Positions 19,292-28,483 are shown, counted from the stretch's first letter. The stretch: 64,000 nucleotides of DNA from CAYXDO01 sp964463485 (GCA_964463485.1 CAYXDO010000015.1:1-64000); one strand, 5' to 3'. The notes: generated by a model not told the origin, from the sequence alone. A program made the numbers and translations.

Positions 19292-20358
19292 AGACGTGGT
19301 TGGTATCGGCTCGCTTCGACCTGGCGGTGTTTCTTGGGCCCGCCGTCGCTGCGCTCGTCTTGCTCGCGCTCGAGCCGCTGGTGGCTCCGGATGGCTTCAC
19401 ACCCGTACCCATCTGGATTCTGACGGTGGTCTTCGTCGACGTGGCCCACGTTTGGTCTACGATTTATCGAACCTATCTCGACCCTCGCGAGCTCCGTCGT
19501 CGACCCTGGCGTTACGTCCTGGCCCCGGTCTGCCTGTGGATCGCCGGGGTCTCTCTCTATTCGATGGGTTCCCTGTGGTTTTGGCGAGCGCTCGCCTATT
19601 TCGCCGTTTTTCACTTCGTGCGGCAGCAATTCGGTTGGGTTGCTCTTTACGGTCGCAAAGCCGGGGATGGGTTGCTCGACCGGAGAATCGATGCCGCGGC
19701 CGTCTATCTCGCGACGATTTGGCCGATCGTATACTGGCACGTGCACCTGCCGAGGAGCTTCGAGTGGTTCCTGCCGGGCGACTTCATTCACGGAATCGTC
19801 TCACCGGCGATGGTCGCGATCTTGGGCTGGACCTATGCCATCGCCTTGCTCGTTTTCGTTGGCCGACAAATTCATCGGTTCGTGACCGAGGAGGTTGTCG
19901 CCTGGGGAAAGATCGTTGTCGTGTCGACGACTGCCCTGTGCTGGGGGCTCGGGATCGTGGTGACCAACACGGACTATGCGTTCACGGTCACGAATGTTCT
20001 CATCCACGGCGTGCCTTACGTAGCGGTGGTTTGGCTCTACGGCCGAAAGCAGACCCATCCGGGGGGCTCGATCCTGGCGCGGATCTTCGGCGAGGGTCGG
20101 TGGTTTGGATTCATCGTGAGCTTGGCGGCGGTAGCCTACTTCGAGGAGGCCCTTTGGGATCGACTGGTGTGGCACGAGCACGGGGGCTTCTTCGTCGGCC
20201 CGGAAGTGAGTCTGTCTTCCTGGATCGAACGGCTCGTGGTTCCGCTCTTGGCGCTTCCGCAGGCAACTCACTACTTGGTGGACGCTTGGATCTGGAAGAC
20301 GAGCCCAGCCAAGAACCCAGAGCTCCCGCCGACTCTTGGGCTCGGAGTCGCTTCTTGA
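19288..20358 (+). CDS. Polytopic His-motif membrane protein, copy A
   Basis: 356 residues with about eight hydrophobic segments and a GTG start overlapping the flavoprotein stop. Conserved-looking polar motifs sit at helix ends: AHVWSTIYRTYLDPREL, FHFVRQQFGWVALYGRKAG, IHGVPYVAVVWLYGRK and THYLVDAWIWK. The same four motifs occur in the protein at 32230-33237, so these are homologues. Spaced intramembrane His residues suggest a metal- or cofactor-dependent membrane enzyme, in the manner of desaturase or Brp/Blh-type proteins, but I cannot assign a family. Confidence 0.8.
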   Translation: MKTWLVSARFDLAVFLGPAVAALVLLALEPLVAPDGFTPVPIWILTVVFVDVAHVWSTIYRTYLDPRELRRRPWRYVLAPVCLWIAGVSLYSMGSLWFWRALAYFAVFHFVRQQFGWVALYGRKAGDGLLDRRIDAAAVYLATIWPIVYWHVHLPRSFEWFLPGDFIHGIVSPAMVAILGWTYAIALLVFVGRQIHRFVTEEVVAWGKIVVVSTTALCWGLGIVVTNTDYAFTVTNVLIHGVPYVAVVWLYGRKQTHPGGSILARIFGEGRWFGFIVSLAAVAYFEEALWDRLVWHEHGGFFVGPEVSLSSWIERLVVPLLALPQATHYLVDAWIWKTSPAKNPELPPTLGLGVAS

Positions 20359-21023
20359 CCTTTGCGCTCACCGTGATTCTCGCCGCAGCGAGCATCATTT
20401 ATGAGTTGTTGCTCGGACAGACGCTGGCTTCGACTCTCGGCGGGACTCTGGTTCGCTACAACGTCACGATCGGTCTGTATCTGGCTTCGATGGGTCTCGG
20501 AGCTCTGCTCGTCGATCAGGACTCACCGAACCGCGTCGCCAAGTTGGTGAGGATCGAGGTACTGCTGTCGATGCTCGGAGCGTCCGCGCCGGTGATCGCT
20601 TTGGCCGTCGATCGGGCGGTGGGATCCTCGGGGTCCAGGTGGGTGCTCGAGGTGGCGGCCCACTCGCTCGTCGTGTTGATCGGCGTGTTGTCGGGCTTCG
20701 AGCTCCCGCTCCTCATGTCAATCGGTGAGTCCGAGAAGGTTGGGAGGCAGAATACGATCCTCGCGACCGACTACTTCGGAACCTTGTTGGGCGCGGTCGC
20801 CTTTCCGCTCTTGCTGCTGCCGGGGCTTGGTATGTTCGGCGTAGGAATCGTCGTCGGCTTGGCTAACGCAGTGGCCGCGATGGTGCTCGTCTTCAGGAGT
20901 CCGAGACCCATGCGGCTCGAGCTTGGATTGTTGGTCGCCTTGGTGGCGGTGTTCCTCACGGCGTTGTCCAGGTTGCGCGAGCTTCACGAGCTCCTGGTCG
21001 AAGGTCTGTACTTGGCGAGGTGA
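20355..21023 (+). CDS. Membrane-only SpeE half (no catalytic domain)
   Basis: 222 residues from a TTG that overlaps the preceding stop (TTGA, 20355-20358) with ggag about 8 bases upstream. It aligns by eye along its whole length with the membrane half of the SpeE-like protein at 16108: IIYELLLGQTLASTLGGT, TIGLYLASMGLGALL, SGFELPLLM and ATDYFGTLLGAVAFPLLLL. It ends (LLVEGLYLAR) where the other protein's catalytic domain begins (WAEEDLYADRIVYA). Downstream frames show no remnant of a catalytic domain, so it looks like a genuine stand-alone membrane subunit rather than a broken gene. Confidence 0.8.
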   Translation: MTFALTVILAAASIIYELLLGQTLASTLGGTLVRYNVTIGLYLASMGLGALLVDQDSPNRVAKLVRIEVLLSMLGASAPVIALAVDRAVGSSGSRWVLEVAAHSLVVLIGVLSGFELPLLMSIGESEKVGRQNTILATDYFGTLLGAVAFPLLLLPGLGMFGVGIVVGLANAVAAMVLVFRSPRPMRLELGLLVALVAVFLTALSRLRELHELLVEGLYLAR

Positions 21024-21093
21024 GCCGCTCGATTGCGTGCCGTTCGATGCTCACCGGCTGGCGTCAATGCTCTTTGTCTGGAAAGATGTGCCG

Positions 21094-22176
21094 ATGGAGA
21101 AGGAACGCGGGGACTTTCGCGAGCGCGTGCGAAGAGCGGTTCTCGTCGGCGTCACGATCGTCGTCGGGGGCAGTCTCGGCTGGACCCAAGGATGTGCAGA
21201 CGAATGCACGACCAACGAGGACTGCAATCGAGGACAGGAAGTCTGTGAGAACGGAGAGTGTGTGGCCTCGACGTATCGGCCGCCGCCTCCCCCGAACGAC
21301 GCAGGCCCCAAGCCCGACGCAACGCCCGACGCCGGCGTGTCCGCAGACGCGGAAGTGTTCCCCGACGCCGTCGTGGTTCCGGACGTCGGCTTCTCTCCAG
21401 AGGCATTCCCGCCAAGGGCGCGCTTCGAGGTCACCGACATCCGTGACGATGTCGTGCCGCTGTTCATCGCCGAAGCCGACTTCGTCGCGCCGGGCAGCGC
21501 CACCGCAAACGTCGTCCGCAGGACCTTCACGAACGACGACGGTGATCGGTGCGAGCTGAGGCAGGTCACGGTGCTGACCGGAACGACCGCACCCCTGAGC
21601 GCAGCGTCGTTCCGGGTTCGCGGGCTTAATGGATATCCCGATCCGCTGACCCTCAGTCAGACCGCGACCGCGGGTATCTTCAACGCGGTCGACCAGGTCG
21701 CAGTCACACACATGGCCGGAAACCCGATTTTTACGCTCGGGCGGATGGTGACCTTCGAGATCGCCTCCGACAACGTACCGGGACACTTCGATGACTTTGC
21801 GATCTCGTTGCTGCCTCCACCTATGCTATTCGGCGAAAATGACACAAGCGAATACGCCTATATCGACGATCACGAGGGGTGGGTTTGGACGTTGAACCCG
21901 ATCTGGAGCTCGAGAACTGTGATCGTGGAGGCGTTCACGTGGCCCGTGCGGGATACTGTGCTCACCTGTACATTCCCCGAAGCGCGAGGGCAGTTCGGCG
22001 GCAAGGTGCCCATCGAAGCCGCAGCCTGGTTCAACGCTTATCGTGGTTTTCGCATTGCCGTCGTCGAAGTTCGTCGAGATTCGGTGCAGACGGTGGCCGT
22101 GCCCCTCGTCGGTGGCGGGACCCTCGATGTTTCGTTCCGTCTGTCGACGGCGCAGCGCCGAGCCGCCAACTACTAG
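21094..22176 (+). CDS. Asp/Pro-rich lipoprotein, function unknown
   Basis: 360 residues from the ATG at 21094 (ggaaag just upstream; an ATG at 21067 is possible). A hydrophobic segment (AVLVGVTIVVGGSLGW) ends in QGC, a plausible lipidation site. A small Cys cluster (CADECTTNEDCNRGQEVC) resembles the Cys-rich modules of myxobacterial secreted proteins. Then come a Pro/Asp/Ala linker (PNDAGPKPDATPDAG) and a C-terminal beta-rich domain of about 220 residues (FEVTDIRDDVVPLFIAEADF) that I do not recognise. It lies 70 bp after the SpeE-half gene on the same strand, possibly its last operon member. Confidence 0.7.
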   Translation: MEKERGDFRERVRRAVLVGVTIVVGGSLGWTQGCADECTTNEDCNRGQEVCENGECVASTYRPPPPPNDAGPKPDATPDAGVSADAEVFPDAVVVPDVGFSPEAFPPRARFEVTDIRDDVVPLFIAEADFVAPGSATANVVRRTFTNDDGDRCELRQVTVLTGTTAPLSAASFRVRGLNGYPDPLTLSQTATAGIFNAVDQVAVTHMAGNPIFTLGRMVTFEIASDNVPGHFDDFAISLLPPPMLFGENDTSEYAYIDDHEGWVWTLNPIWSSRTVIVEAFTWPVRDTVLTCTFPEARGQFGGKVPIEAAAWFNAYRGFRIAVVEVRRDSVQTVAVPLVGGGTLDVSFRLSTAQRRAANY

Positions 22177-22195
22177 CCAGCAGCTTAGCTTCCAG

Positions 22196-22233
22196 CCTGG
22201 GAGCGCAGGCATCTTGCCTGCGCGTAAGCTTCG
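22196..22233 (+). repeat. Palindromic element, copy 1
   Basis: A 38-bp unit containing a 21-bp palindrome, gcgcaggca-tct-tgcctgcgc (22203-22223). It is the inverted complement of 22531-22568 except for two paired changes. Similar 'caggcaagatgcctg' units are, to my knowledge, dispersed in many environmental bacterial genomes. Confidence 0.85.
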
Positions 22234-22441
22234 CGGATTCGACGTTCCATTCAAGAGCCGGAGCTTCGGTGGCAGCATAAGACTGAGCCACCCCGCTGCA
22301 ATCTGGGGCGATCTTGCCGCCGGCCTCCGGGAACCAGACGGGTCCGGAAACCAGACGGGTCGAGCGTCGACCCCTGGATCCAGCGCGGCGCAATGGATAA
22401 GTTTTGGACCGCCCCCGAAAAGCCGGAGCACCCAACAGCCT

Positions 22442-22471
22442 GAAAGCTCTAGAAAGCTCTGGAAAGCTCTA
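22442..22471. repeat. 10-bp tandem repeat
   Basis: Three consecutive copies of gaaagctct plus a/g (22442-22451, 22452-22461, 22462-22471) between the two inverted palindromic elements. No coding role is visible. Confidence 0.8.
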
Positions 22472-22530
22472 GAGTCGGGCAGAGCACGAACGGAGTCGGC
22501 GGAGATGCTCTGCGCTCCAGGTTGGCCCCG

Positions 22531-22568
22531 CGAAGCTTACGCACAGGCAAGATGCCTGTGCTCCCAGG
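22531..22568 (-). repeat. Palindromic element, copy 2 (inverted)
   Basis: A 38-bp unit with palindrome gcacaggca-aga-tgcctgtgc, facing copy 1 across 297 bp. Relative to copy 1 one base pair of the stem is changed on both sides, so pairing is preserved. Confidence 0.85.
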
Positions 22569-22610
22569 ACGGAGGACGGGAAGGAAGGAGGAGGAGGAGG
22601 AGGGAAGGAC

Positions 22611-22638
22611 CGGGAGGGCGAGCTAGGCCGCCCTCCCG
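22611..22638 (-). terminator. Putative terminator hairpin of the minor-pilin operon
   Basis: Perfect 10-bp GC-rich stem (cgggagggcg / cgccctcccg) with an 8-base loop, beginning 10 bases beyond the pilY1 stop. On the transcribed strand it is followed by a long pyrimidine-only stretch rather than a pure U-tract, so intrinsic termination is likely but not canonical. Confidence 0.55.
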
Positions 22639-22648
22639 TGGGCCGGAA

Positions 22649-25600
22649 TCACTGAACGATCGTGTTCGGGCGCAGGTAGACAGGAACGATCATCTCGTGG
22701 CCTTGGCCGCCACGAGTCTCGAGGCCACCCACGCCACTGGCGGTGCGCGGGGTCTCCGAGCTGAACGCAACGACTGCGTCGGCTCGGCGCAGGAGCACCG
22801 GGGTCGACGGCATGCCGGCCTGGCCAGCGGTCGGATCGACCGGGACCGGAGTCGCGGTGCTCGCAGGGTTCAGGATGTCCTGACAGTTCTCGAAATCGAA
22901 CCCGACGACCCGGGTGTCGCCAGCGCTGCACGCGTTTGCAGGAGGTACGTAGGCCGAGAAGACCACGGTTCCCTTGGACACGGCAGGCGTGTTGATGATG
23001 GTGAGGCCCGCGGGAAGGGCGATGACGCCGCTCTCGAAGGTCGTGTTCTGGTCGAAGTTACAGGCCTTGGAGGTAGCCGTAGACACTTGAGCCGCCGAGC
23101 TGTTCGCACCAATCTTTCCGATCGGATCCACTACCTTGTACAGGTAGTTCGTCGTCCCGGTCAGACGCTCGAGAGCACGGGGGCTCGCGTCGCCTGAGCC
23201 AAACACCAGCGCGACCGAGTTGTCGGCCGTGAAGTACGCTACGAGGCTGCTCGAGAAGGTTCCCGGAGCCGAGTAGATCGTCGTCACAGCGCCAAACGTG
23301 CCGGCAGGCCGGTTGATCTCTACACGAACCACCGCTCCAGCCGTCCCAAGGGTGTAGCAGTGCGTAACGCGGCCGTAACCGAGCGCGTCCACGCACGAAA
23401 CCTCACCCAGGTAGTCCTGGCCCGCGGGAAGAACCGCCGTGGAAATGGCTACGCCGTTCATGGCGTCGATCGCGATCATACGCGGGTATCCAGCGCCACC
23501 GGTGATGGCCACGGCCGGACGAGTCGCACCTGCGGCCATCGGCCAGTGGAACACGTTCGGTCGCGAGGTCGCGCGATTGTCCGCGATGCCATCGCCGTCG
23601 TTGTCCGGACCCGCGGGAATCGTGTACTCCCAAAGGAAGCGATCCACGCCACGCTTTGCATTGCCCATGTAGTTCGGCTCCGACACGTCGATGGCACCAT
23701 AGCCACGTCCGCCCCGGCCCTGGCTGAAGAAGAGCACTGTCCCGAATTGATTCGTGGCACCTGCGACGGTCCCACGGAACTCGATGTCGCGAACGACGAT
23801 CTCACCACCCAAGATACCGTGACCTGGCTTCAGGTCGTTCCACTGGTAAGCAGGACGCCCATCGATGGAAACGCCAGAGGCATTCGCTGCGTTCGTAAGG
23901 AAGCTTGGCCGGTACCGGAACACTTCGTTTCCAACGCGCCATGATCCAGCGTAAACCTGGTCGACGCCCGCGTTGTCGCTGTAGCCGTACTTGACCTTGA
24001 CTCCATCGAACGTGAACGCGGTTCCATTGTAGGCGCCGGTCGCGTAGCCAATCAGATAGCCTTCGGACAAGGTGTAGGTCATACGAGCGCGGCACTGAAT
24101 GGCCTTCTCGACGGTCCCACACAGAGCATTCCGTCGCCAGGTGGCGAAGTTAGACGTATCCTTACCGACGACATCGGTAGAGGGCGCTTCGACGATCACC
24201 GGGCGAGTGCTCTCGCCGCCGAGATGCGGACCCCAACGAACGGGCGGAGACGTACCTTCGATGGTTCCGTCGCCGTCGCGGTCGAGGAGATTGGCTGGAA
24301 CGTTGACCGAGATGAAGTTGCCCGTATTGGGGCCGGTCGCTCCGTACCACCGAGCGCTTCCTGCTGCGATGTACGGGGTGCCTGCCGTGTTGACCGGAAT
24401 GCCGAGCTGTGCAGTGAGGTTGCCGGCCGCCGAGCAGCTATTCGTGCCCGTGATGTTGTAGCACCGCGGGTTAGCTCCGATGGCAATACCGGTATTGTCG
24501 GTCTCCCACAAGCGGGTGAACGCCGTGCTGGCCGCTGGAATGGAGTACCACTCCATGCGAGTGGGTCGTCCGAAGTAGCCTAGGTAGCAGTCCGCCGGAT
24601 TGGCCTCTTGGTCGGCTCGGCCGCAAACACCACCCGCCGAAGTGGCCGCAGTAACCTCACGCGTACCCGGGATCTCGGTCACCATGACGGCGGCGCGATC
24701 CTGGAGGCGTGACATGCCGGGCGAGCCACCCGAGTAGACACCCGCGAGGGACTTCTGAAGGTCACGAGCCAGCTTGTTCCGAATCCTCTCCTCAGGTGTA
24801 CCTGCAGAGAAGTTGATAGCCGGCCGAACGTAGAAGGGATTCGTGTTGTAAGCAGGAAGCGCGTTGGCGTTCAACAACTTCTTCATGTTGTCGCCGTCGC
24901 CGCCACCATCGCTGTCCCACACGTCGCTTTCCGTCACACCAAGGCTGAAGCCATCGAAGGACGGATACGCAGTGGCGCCCATGTGCGCTTTTCCGCGCCG
25001 ATAAATCGCCGCGTGTTTGATCGTCTCAGGCGTAGGCGTTCCCCATTGAATGTTGGAGTAACCCACGCCGTCGGTCACGAAGCTCATGAACGAGGGACGG
25101 CACATGTTCGGGTTGTTGGAGGCAGATTCGGTGGAAACCGGCGCTGCGTTGATCGCTTCACGAGGAGCCAACCCACCGTCCGTCAACCGGTCGGCGTGGC
25201 AAACCGCCACGTACTGACGAGCCGAGATCGGCGGGTGGTTCGACGCACCGCACGGCGCAGGAACGACGGGCGAACCGCCAGCACACCCCGCCTGGAACGG
25301 GTTGCAGAGACAGGTAACGGCAAATCCAGACAATGCTGGGTTGCAGAGCTCGAGAGCCAAGGCGGTGTGGTTGCAGGAGAAGTTGTTTGGTCCGCTGTGG
25401 CTCGCGGCGACACAGTACGGAGCAGCGCAGTAGGGGTTCGAGCCGTTGTCCGACGTATCACTCAAGAAGAGATTTGGCGCGTTCAGACACGCATGACGCT
25501 TCGCGTCGAGCTTGTTGAAGCCAAGCGCCCAGACATCGCAGAGCTCAGTCTTGACGACGTTCGCATCCGGATCGGCGTCGCCATCGCCATCGGAGTCGGT

Positions 25601-26692
25601 AAACCGCGGGTAGTTATAGTAGAAACCCTGAAGTTCGTGGGCGAGCTCATAGTAAGGATTCAGCACCGGGCAGCTCGACATACCCGCAACTTTTTGCGCG
25701 TAGATCGTGCAGTTGCCGTCTGGCGGACACGGGCAGCCCGCCGCGTACGTCGTCCCGAAAGGATCCTTGCCCGCCGGCGTCGGACTGAGCGGATCAGGCA
25801 CCAAGGCAAAGCTTGGCGCGTTGCTCACAAAACCACGGGGGTTGTTGTCCGGGTAGAACTCCACAGCATACTTGGAGCATACCGTCGCGGTCATGGTGCT
25901 ACGGTAGGAGATGTAGGGAGGCGTAGCGATCCACGGCGGAACCGTGGGGGGCGGTGCAGGAGGCAAGGGGGGCAACACGCCACCGCCAGGAGGCCCTGGG
26001 GGAACCATGCTGCCGGAGAGCGTCGATGAACCCGAGAGTCCTGGGAGCACCAGGCTGGGAGGCGTCAGGAGAGTTCCCGACAGAATCGACTGAATGAAGA
26101 GCATGTCGGGAGCGCAGCCCGTGTCGAGGGGGTCGGGCATGATGCAGGACCGGCCGCTGGACGCCGCCGTCTGACCGACGCGCAGCCACTCGGCGCAGTT
26201 CCGGTGGTACTTGTCGGAGCCGCATGCGTCCGCGGTCAGCGCGTTGATCATGTCACGCGTTCGCTCGTAAGACGCTGCCGGAGTCCCCGAAACCAAGTTG
26301 GCATTGGGATTTCGACGCGTATCGAAACCGCACTGACCCACCGCGCAGCCCCAGTCGGGGTGCGGATAGTCGCCCTTGCGGATCTTCGCGTAAACCATAC
26401 CGCTGTACGCGTACCCGCCCCAGACGAACTCGTCTCGGAACATGTACATGCCGCCAGCCGCCTGGTTTGCGATCGTTCCGCCGGTCACGACATTCTGAAC
26501 GTTGTTGACGTTGTTGCCCCAACTCACGTCGACCGCGAGGAAATGAAGTCCACGCGGCACGCGGTCGAGCACACTCCACAATGGTGTGTTCGCTTCGGCT
26601 TTGCCTGTGGCCAGAAGACACAACGATCCTCCGATGGCCCAGGCGAGCCGAGTCTTATTCTTCTCGAGCACGCTTCGCCTCCTCTTATCCAT
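22649..26692 (-). CDS. pilY1: PilY1-like type IV pilus tip/biogenesis protein
   Basis: 1347 residues. I use the ATG at 26692, just after the pilX stop; an ATG at 26710 would overlap pilX. A signal peptide (RLAWAIGGSLCLLATGKAEA) starts it. The N-terminal part is Cys-rich and holds a Pro-rich stretch (about 210-265: GGGVLPPLPPAPPPTVPPW). There are several EF-hand-like Asp/Gly loops (DSDGDGDADPDAN about 365; DRDGDGTIEGT about 805; DNDGDGIADN about 1030). The C-terminal third resembles the PilY1 beta-propeller (KGTVVFSAYVPP, TRVVGFDFENCQDIL). I see no clear von Willebrand A MIDAS motif. Last gene of the minor-pilin operon, where PilY1 is normally found; it would sit at the pilus tip. Confidence 0.85.
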   Translation of the reverse strand: MDKRRRSVLEKNKTRLAWAIGGSLCLLATGKAEANTPLWSVLDRVPRGLHFLAVDVSWGNNVNNVQNVVTGGTIANQAAGGMYMFRDEFVWGGYAYSGMVYAKIRKGDYPHPDWGCAVGQCGFDTRRNPNANLVSGTPAASYERTRDMINALTADACGSDKYHRNCAEWLRVGQTAASSGRSCIMPDPLDTGCAPDMLFIQSILSGTLLTPPSLVLPGLSGSSTLSGSMVPPGPPGGGVLPPLPPAPPPTVPPWIATPPYISYRSTMTATVCSKYAVEFYPDNNPRGFVSNAPSFALVPDPLSPTPAGKDPFGTTYAAGCPCPPDGNCTIYAQKVAGMSSCPVLNPYYELAHELQGFYYNYPRFTDSDGDGDADPDANVVKTELCDVWALGFNKLDAKRHACLNAPNLFLSDTSDNGSNPYCAAPYCVAASHSGPNNFSCNHTALALELCNPALSGFAVTCLCNPFQAGCAGGSPVVPAPCGASNHPPISARQYVAVCHADRLTDGGLAPREAINAAPVSTESASNNPNMCRPSFMSFVTDGVGYSNIQWGTPTPETIKHAAIYRRGKAHMGATAYPSFDGFSLGVTESDVWDSDGGGDGDNMKKLLNANALPAYNTNPFYVRPAINFSAGTPEERIRNKLARDLQKSLAGVYSGGSPGMSRLQDRAAVMVTEIPGTREVTAATSAGGVCGRADQEANPADCYLGYFGRPTRMEWYSIPAASTAFTRLWETDNTGIAIGANPRCYNITGTNSCSAAGNLTAQLGIPVNTAGTPYIAAGSARWYGATGPNTGNFISVNVPANLLDRDGDGTIEGTSPPVRWGPHLGGESTRPVIVEAPSTDVVGKDTSNFATWRRNALCGTVEKAIQCRARMTYTLSEGYLIGYATGAYNGTAFTFDGVKVKYGYSDNAGVDQVYAGSWRVGNEVFRYRPSFLTNAANASGVSIDGRPAYQWNDLKPGHGILGGEIVVRDIEFRGTVAGATNQFGTVLFFSQGRGGRGYGAIDVSEPNYMGNAKRGVDRFLWEYTIPAGPDNDGDGIADNRATSRPNVFHWPMAAGATRPAVAITGGAGYPRMIAIDAMNGVAISTAVLPAGQDYLGEVSCVDALGYGRVTHCYTLGTAGAVVRVEINRPAGTFGAVTTIYSAPGTFSSSLVAYFTADNSVALVFGSGDASPRALERLTGTTNYLYKVVDPIGKIGANSSAAQVSTATSKACNFDQNTTFESGVIALPAGLTIINTPAVSKGTVVFSAYVPPANACSAGDTRVVGFDFENCQDILNPASTATPVPVDPTAGQAGMPSTPVLLRRADAVVAFSSETPRTASGVGGLETRGGQGHEMIVPVYLRPNTIVQ

Positions 26693-26699
26693 ATTTACC

Positions 26700-27215
26700 C
26701 TATTGTCCATACGAGAACGTCCCTGGAATGCGGACGCCGATTGCGGACCGCTGCTCCACGCTAGTGGTCCCTGCGCCCGTCGCACCCGTCGAGCGCACTT
26801 GGATCAAGACCTCAAAAACGTAACCATAACTTCCAGCTGCGTCTTCGCCCGAAGGCGCTCGCGTGCGCTGGCCACGCCTGAATCCCCATTGGACCTCGAA
26901 CTCGTTTTGAAAGGGCCCAGTGGCGGGATAGTTGTAAGTACTATAGGCAGCCGAGGGTAGCCCATAGGAGAAGAAGTCGTAGCTGTTGGCGATCCCCACG
27001 AGTGTATGGCTATCCATCAACTGGAACTCGTCCAGAGCTCGTTGTACGGCGTCGGTGGTCGCGGCGTCCAGCATTTCCTGGTATTTGACCTGGCCGGCCT
27101 CGCGCAGAGCGTCGCCCGATTCGCGCAAAGTGACGAGTAGACTGGTCATGAGAAGGACCAGGACCAGAAGGACTCCCAGAAGGACAAAACCTCGACTGTT
27201 TTGCGATCGTCTCAT
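26700..27215 (-). CDS. pilX: PilX-like minor pilin assembly protein
   Basis: 171 residues. A short basic leader and SRGFVLLGVLLVLVLLMTSL give a prepilin-like N-terminal helix, with LRESGDALREAG in the PilX style. The Glu+5 of ordinary prepilins is absent, as is common in PilX-type proteins. It sits between pilW (4-bp overlap) and pilY1. Confidence 0.8.
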   Translation of the reverse strand: MRRSQNSRGFVLLGVLLVLVLLMTSLLVTLRESGDALREAGQVKYQEMLDAATTDAVQRALDEFQLMDSHTLVGIANSYDFFSYGLPSAAYSTYNYPATGPFQNEFEVQWGFRRGQRTRAPSGEDAAGSYGYVFEVLIQVRSTGATGAGTTSVEQRSAIGVRIPGTFSYGQ

Positions 27216-28483
27216 AGCGGCTCCGGCGCCAGGAACTCCTCGGCAAGGTCGTCGTAATAGCGCAGATTCGGGAGATCCGAAGCGCCGTTCACGAGGGTTG
27301 GCTGAAACTGGATGGGCACCCGATGCGCTGTCGGTTGATTCTCCATCAAAGGCTGGACCATGCCCGCGCTCATATACGATGCCGCCGCACTCTTGACCTC
27401 CTCGACCGCCCGAAGACCGCGCATGAGGATGGAGAAGCGGATGGTGCGGATCTCGAACCAGTTTCGATCGTTGGCCAAGGCGTTGCCAGCGGTCGGATTG
27501 AGGTTGACCCCTCCAAAGTTGAAGTTGCCCGTGGCAGACGCGGCGCCCGGTGTCACGGTATTCACGAACGCAGAAACACCGTAGGCCACCTGAAAGTCTT
27601 CGACGCCGGAGGCGATGACGTCAGCGCCAAAGGAAGCCGGAGCTGTCCAAACGACACCCACGCTGTTTCCGTCGTCTCGATACACGGAGGCTCCGAAGCC
27701 CGCCGTTCGCAGGTCGGTTCGATGAAAGACGTCGTTGAGGTCGACCCAGTACACCGAGACTCGCCCACACATCACCGTAGAACCACGAGGAATGTTGAAG
27801 CTGCCTAGGTTGGTCGCGAGGGTATCCGTGCCGTTCATCACCACGGTGCCGGCGGAGGTGAGCAGGGTGGGCGTCGCACGTCCGAGGTATGCGCGGCCGA
27901 CGCCGTTGGCGCCCCCGTTGTCTACGATGTAGATCATTCCCGTCGCGTTCAGGCAGGCGAGGAGGGACAGGTAGTTTGGGTGGGCCAGCGCACCGTTGTC
28001 GAGCGACAGGGTCTGGCCGCCAACGCCGCCGGCCATGTCAGCGATGGTCGGGACCGCGGTCGCTGGGTTGGGAACGACGAGCTCGAGGATGTCTGTGCCC
28101 ACCTTGACCGTGTTTCCGCCGAACGTCGTTCCAACGGGCACGTTGTCGAATCCGCGAACCGCTGGAACGGCGTTGTGACCCTGGACGGAGGTGACGCAGA
28201 GGCTCGCCATCTGGCCGCCAGCCCAAGCGCCGACACCACAGCGATTGGCGATCGCGCCGCTCGAGCCGTAACCAGCGAGCTGGGCGTCCTGACGAAGCTG
28301 CTGCGAGATGATCCGCGCCCGGCTGGTGACGTCAGTCTTCTGTTCGCCCTGTCCGGACTTGCGGGTGGCCCAGTGGACCACGTTGGCCGCTGCCGCGAGC
28401 CCAAACGATCCGATCGCCAGCGCGATCATGAGCTCGATCAGGGTGAAGCCGCGTGCGGCTCGGTGATGCGTTCGAAGCGTCAC
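27212..28483 (-). CDS. pilW: PilW-like minor pilin
   Basis: 423 residues with a class III signal RGFTLIELMIALAIGSFGLA (cleavage after Gly, Glu at +5) at about residues 11-30. A large C-terminal region (VTSRARIISQQLRQDAQLAG) is typical of PilW. The start overlaps the pilV stop by 4 bp and its end overlaps the pilX start by 4 bp, so translation of the operon is coupled. A minor pilin that primes pilus assembly. Confidence 0.88.
   Translation of the reverse strand: MTLRTHHRAARGFTLIELMIALAIGSFGLAAAANVVHWATRKSGQGEQKTDVTSRARIISQQLRQDAQLAGYGSSGAIANRCGVGAWAGGQMASLCVTSVQGHNAVPAVRGFDNVPVGTTFGGNTVKVGTDILELVVPNPATAVPTIADMAGGVGGQTLSLDNGALAHPNYLSLLACLNATGMIYIVDNGGANGVGRAYLGRATPTLLTSAGTVVMNGTDTLATNLGSFNIPRGSTVMCGRVSVYWVDLNDVFHRTDLRTAGFGASVYRDDGNSVGVVWTAPASFGADVIASGVEDFQVAYGVSAFVNTVTPGAASATGNFNFGGVNLNPTAGNALANDRNWFEIRTIRFSILMRGLRAVEEVKSAAASYMSAGMVQPLMENQPTAHRVPIQFQPTLVNGASDLPNLRYYDDLAEEFLAPEPL

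Larger units (their letters stand above)
22177..22648. other. 472-bp gene-free region with repeats
   Basis: No credible gene is seen between the lipoprotein stop (22176) and the pilY1 stop (22649). The region holds two inverted 38-bp copies of a palindromic element, a 10-bp tandem triplet, a direct repeat of ccagacgggtc (near 22334 and 22354), a purine-only stretch at about 22566-22610, and a 10-bp-stem hairpin next to pilY1. ORFs crossing it have no family features. Confidence 0.8.

Noticed and set aside
22196..22568. Insertion sequence with terminal inverted repeats
   Set aside because: The 373-bp span has no transposase and no evident target duplication; described only as repeats.
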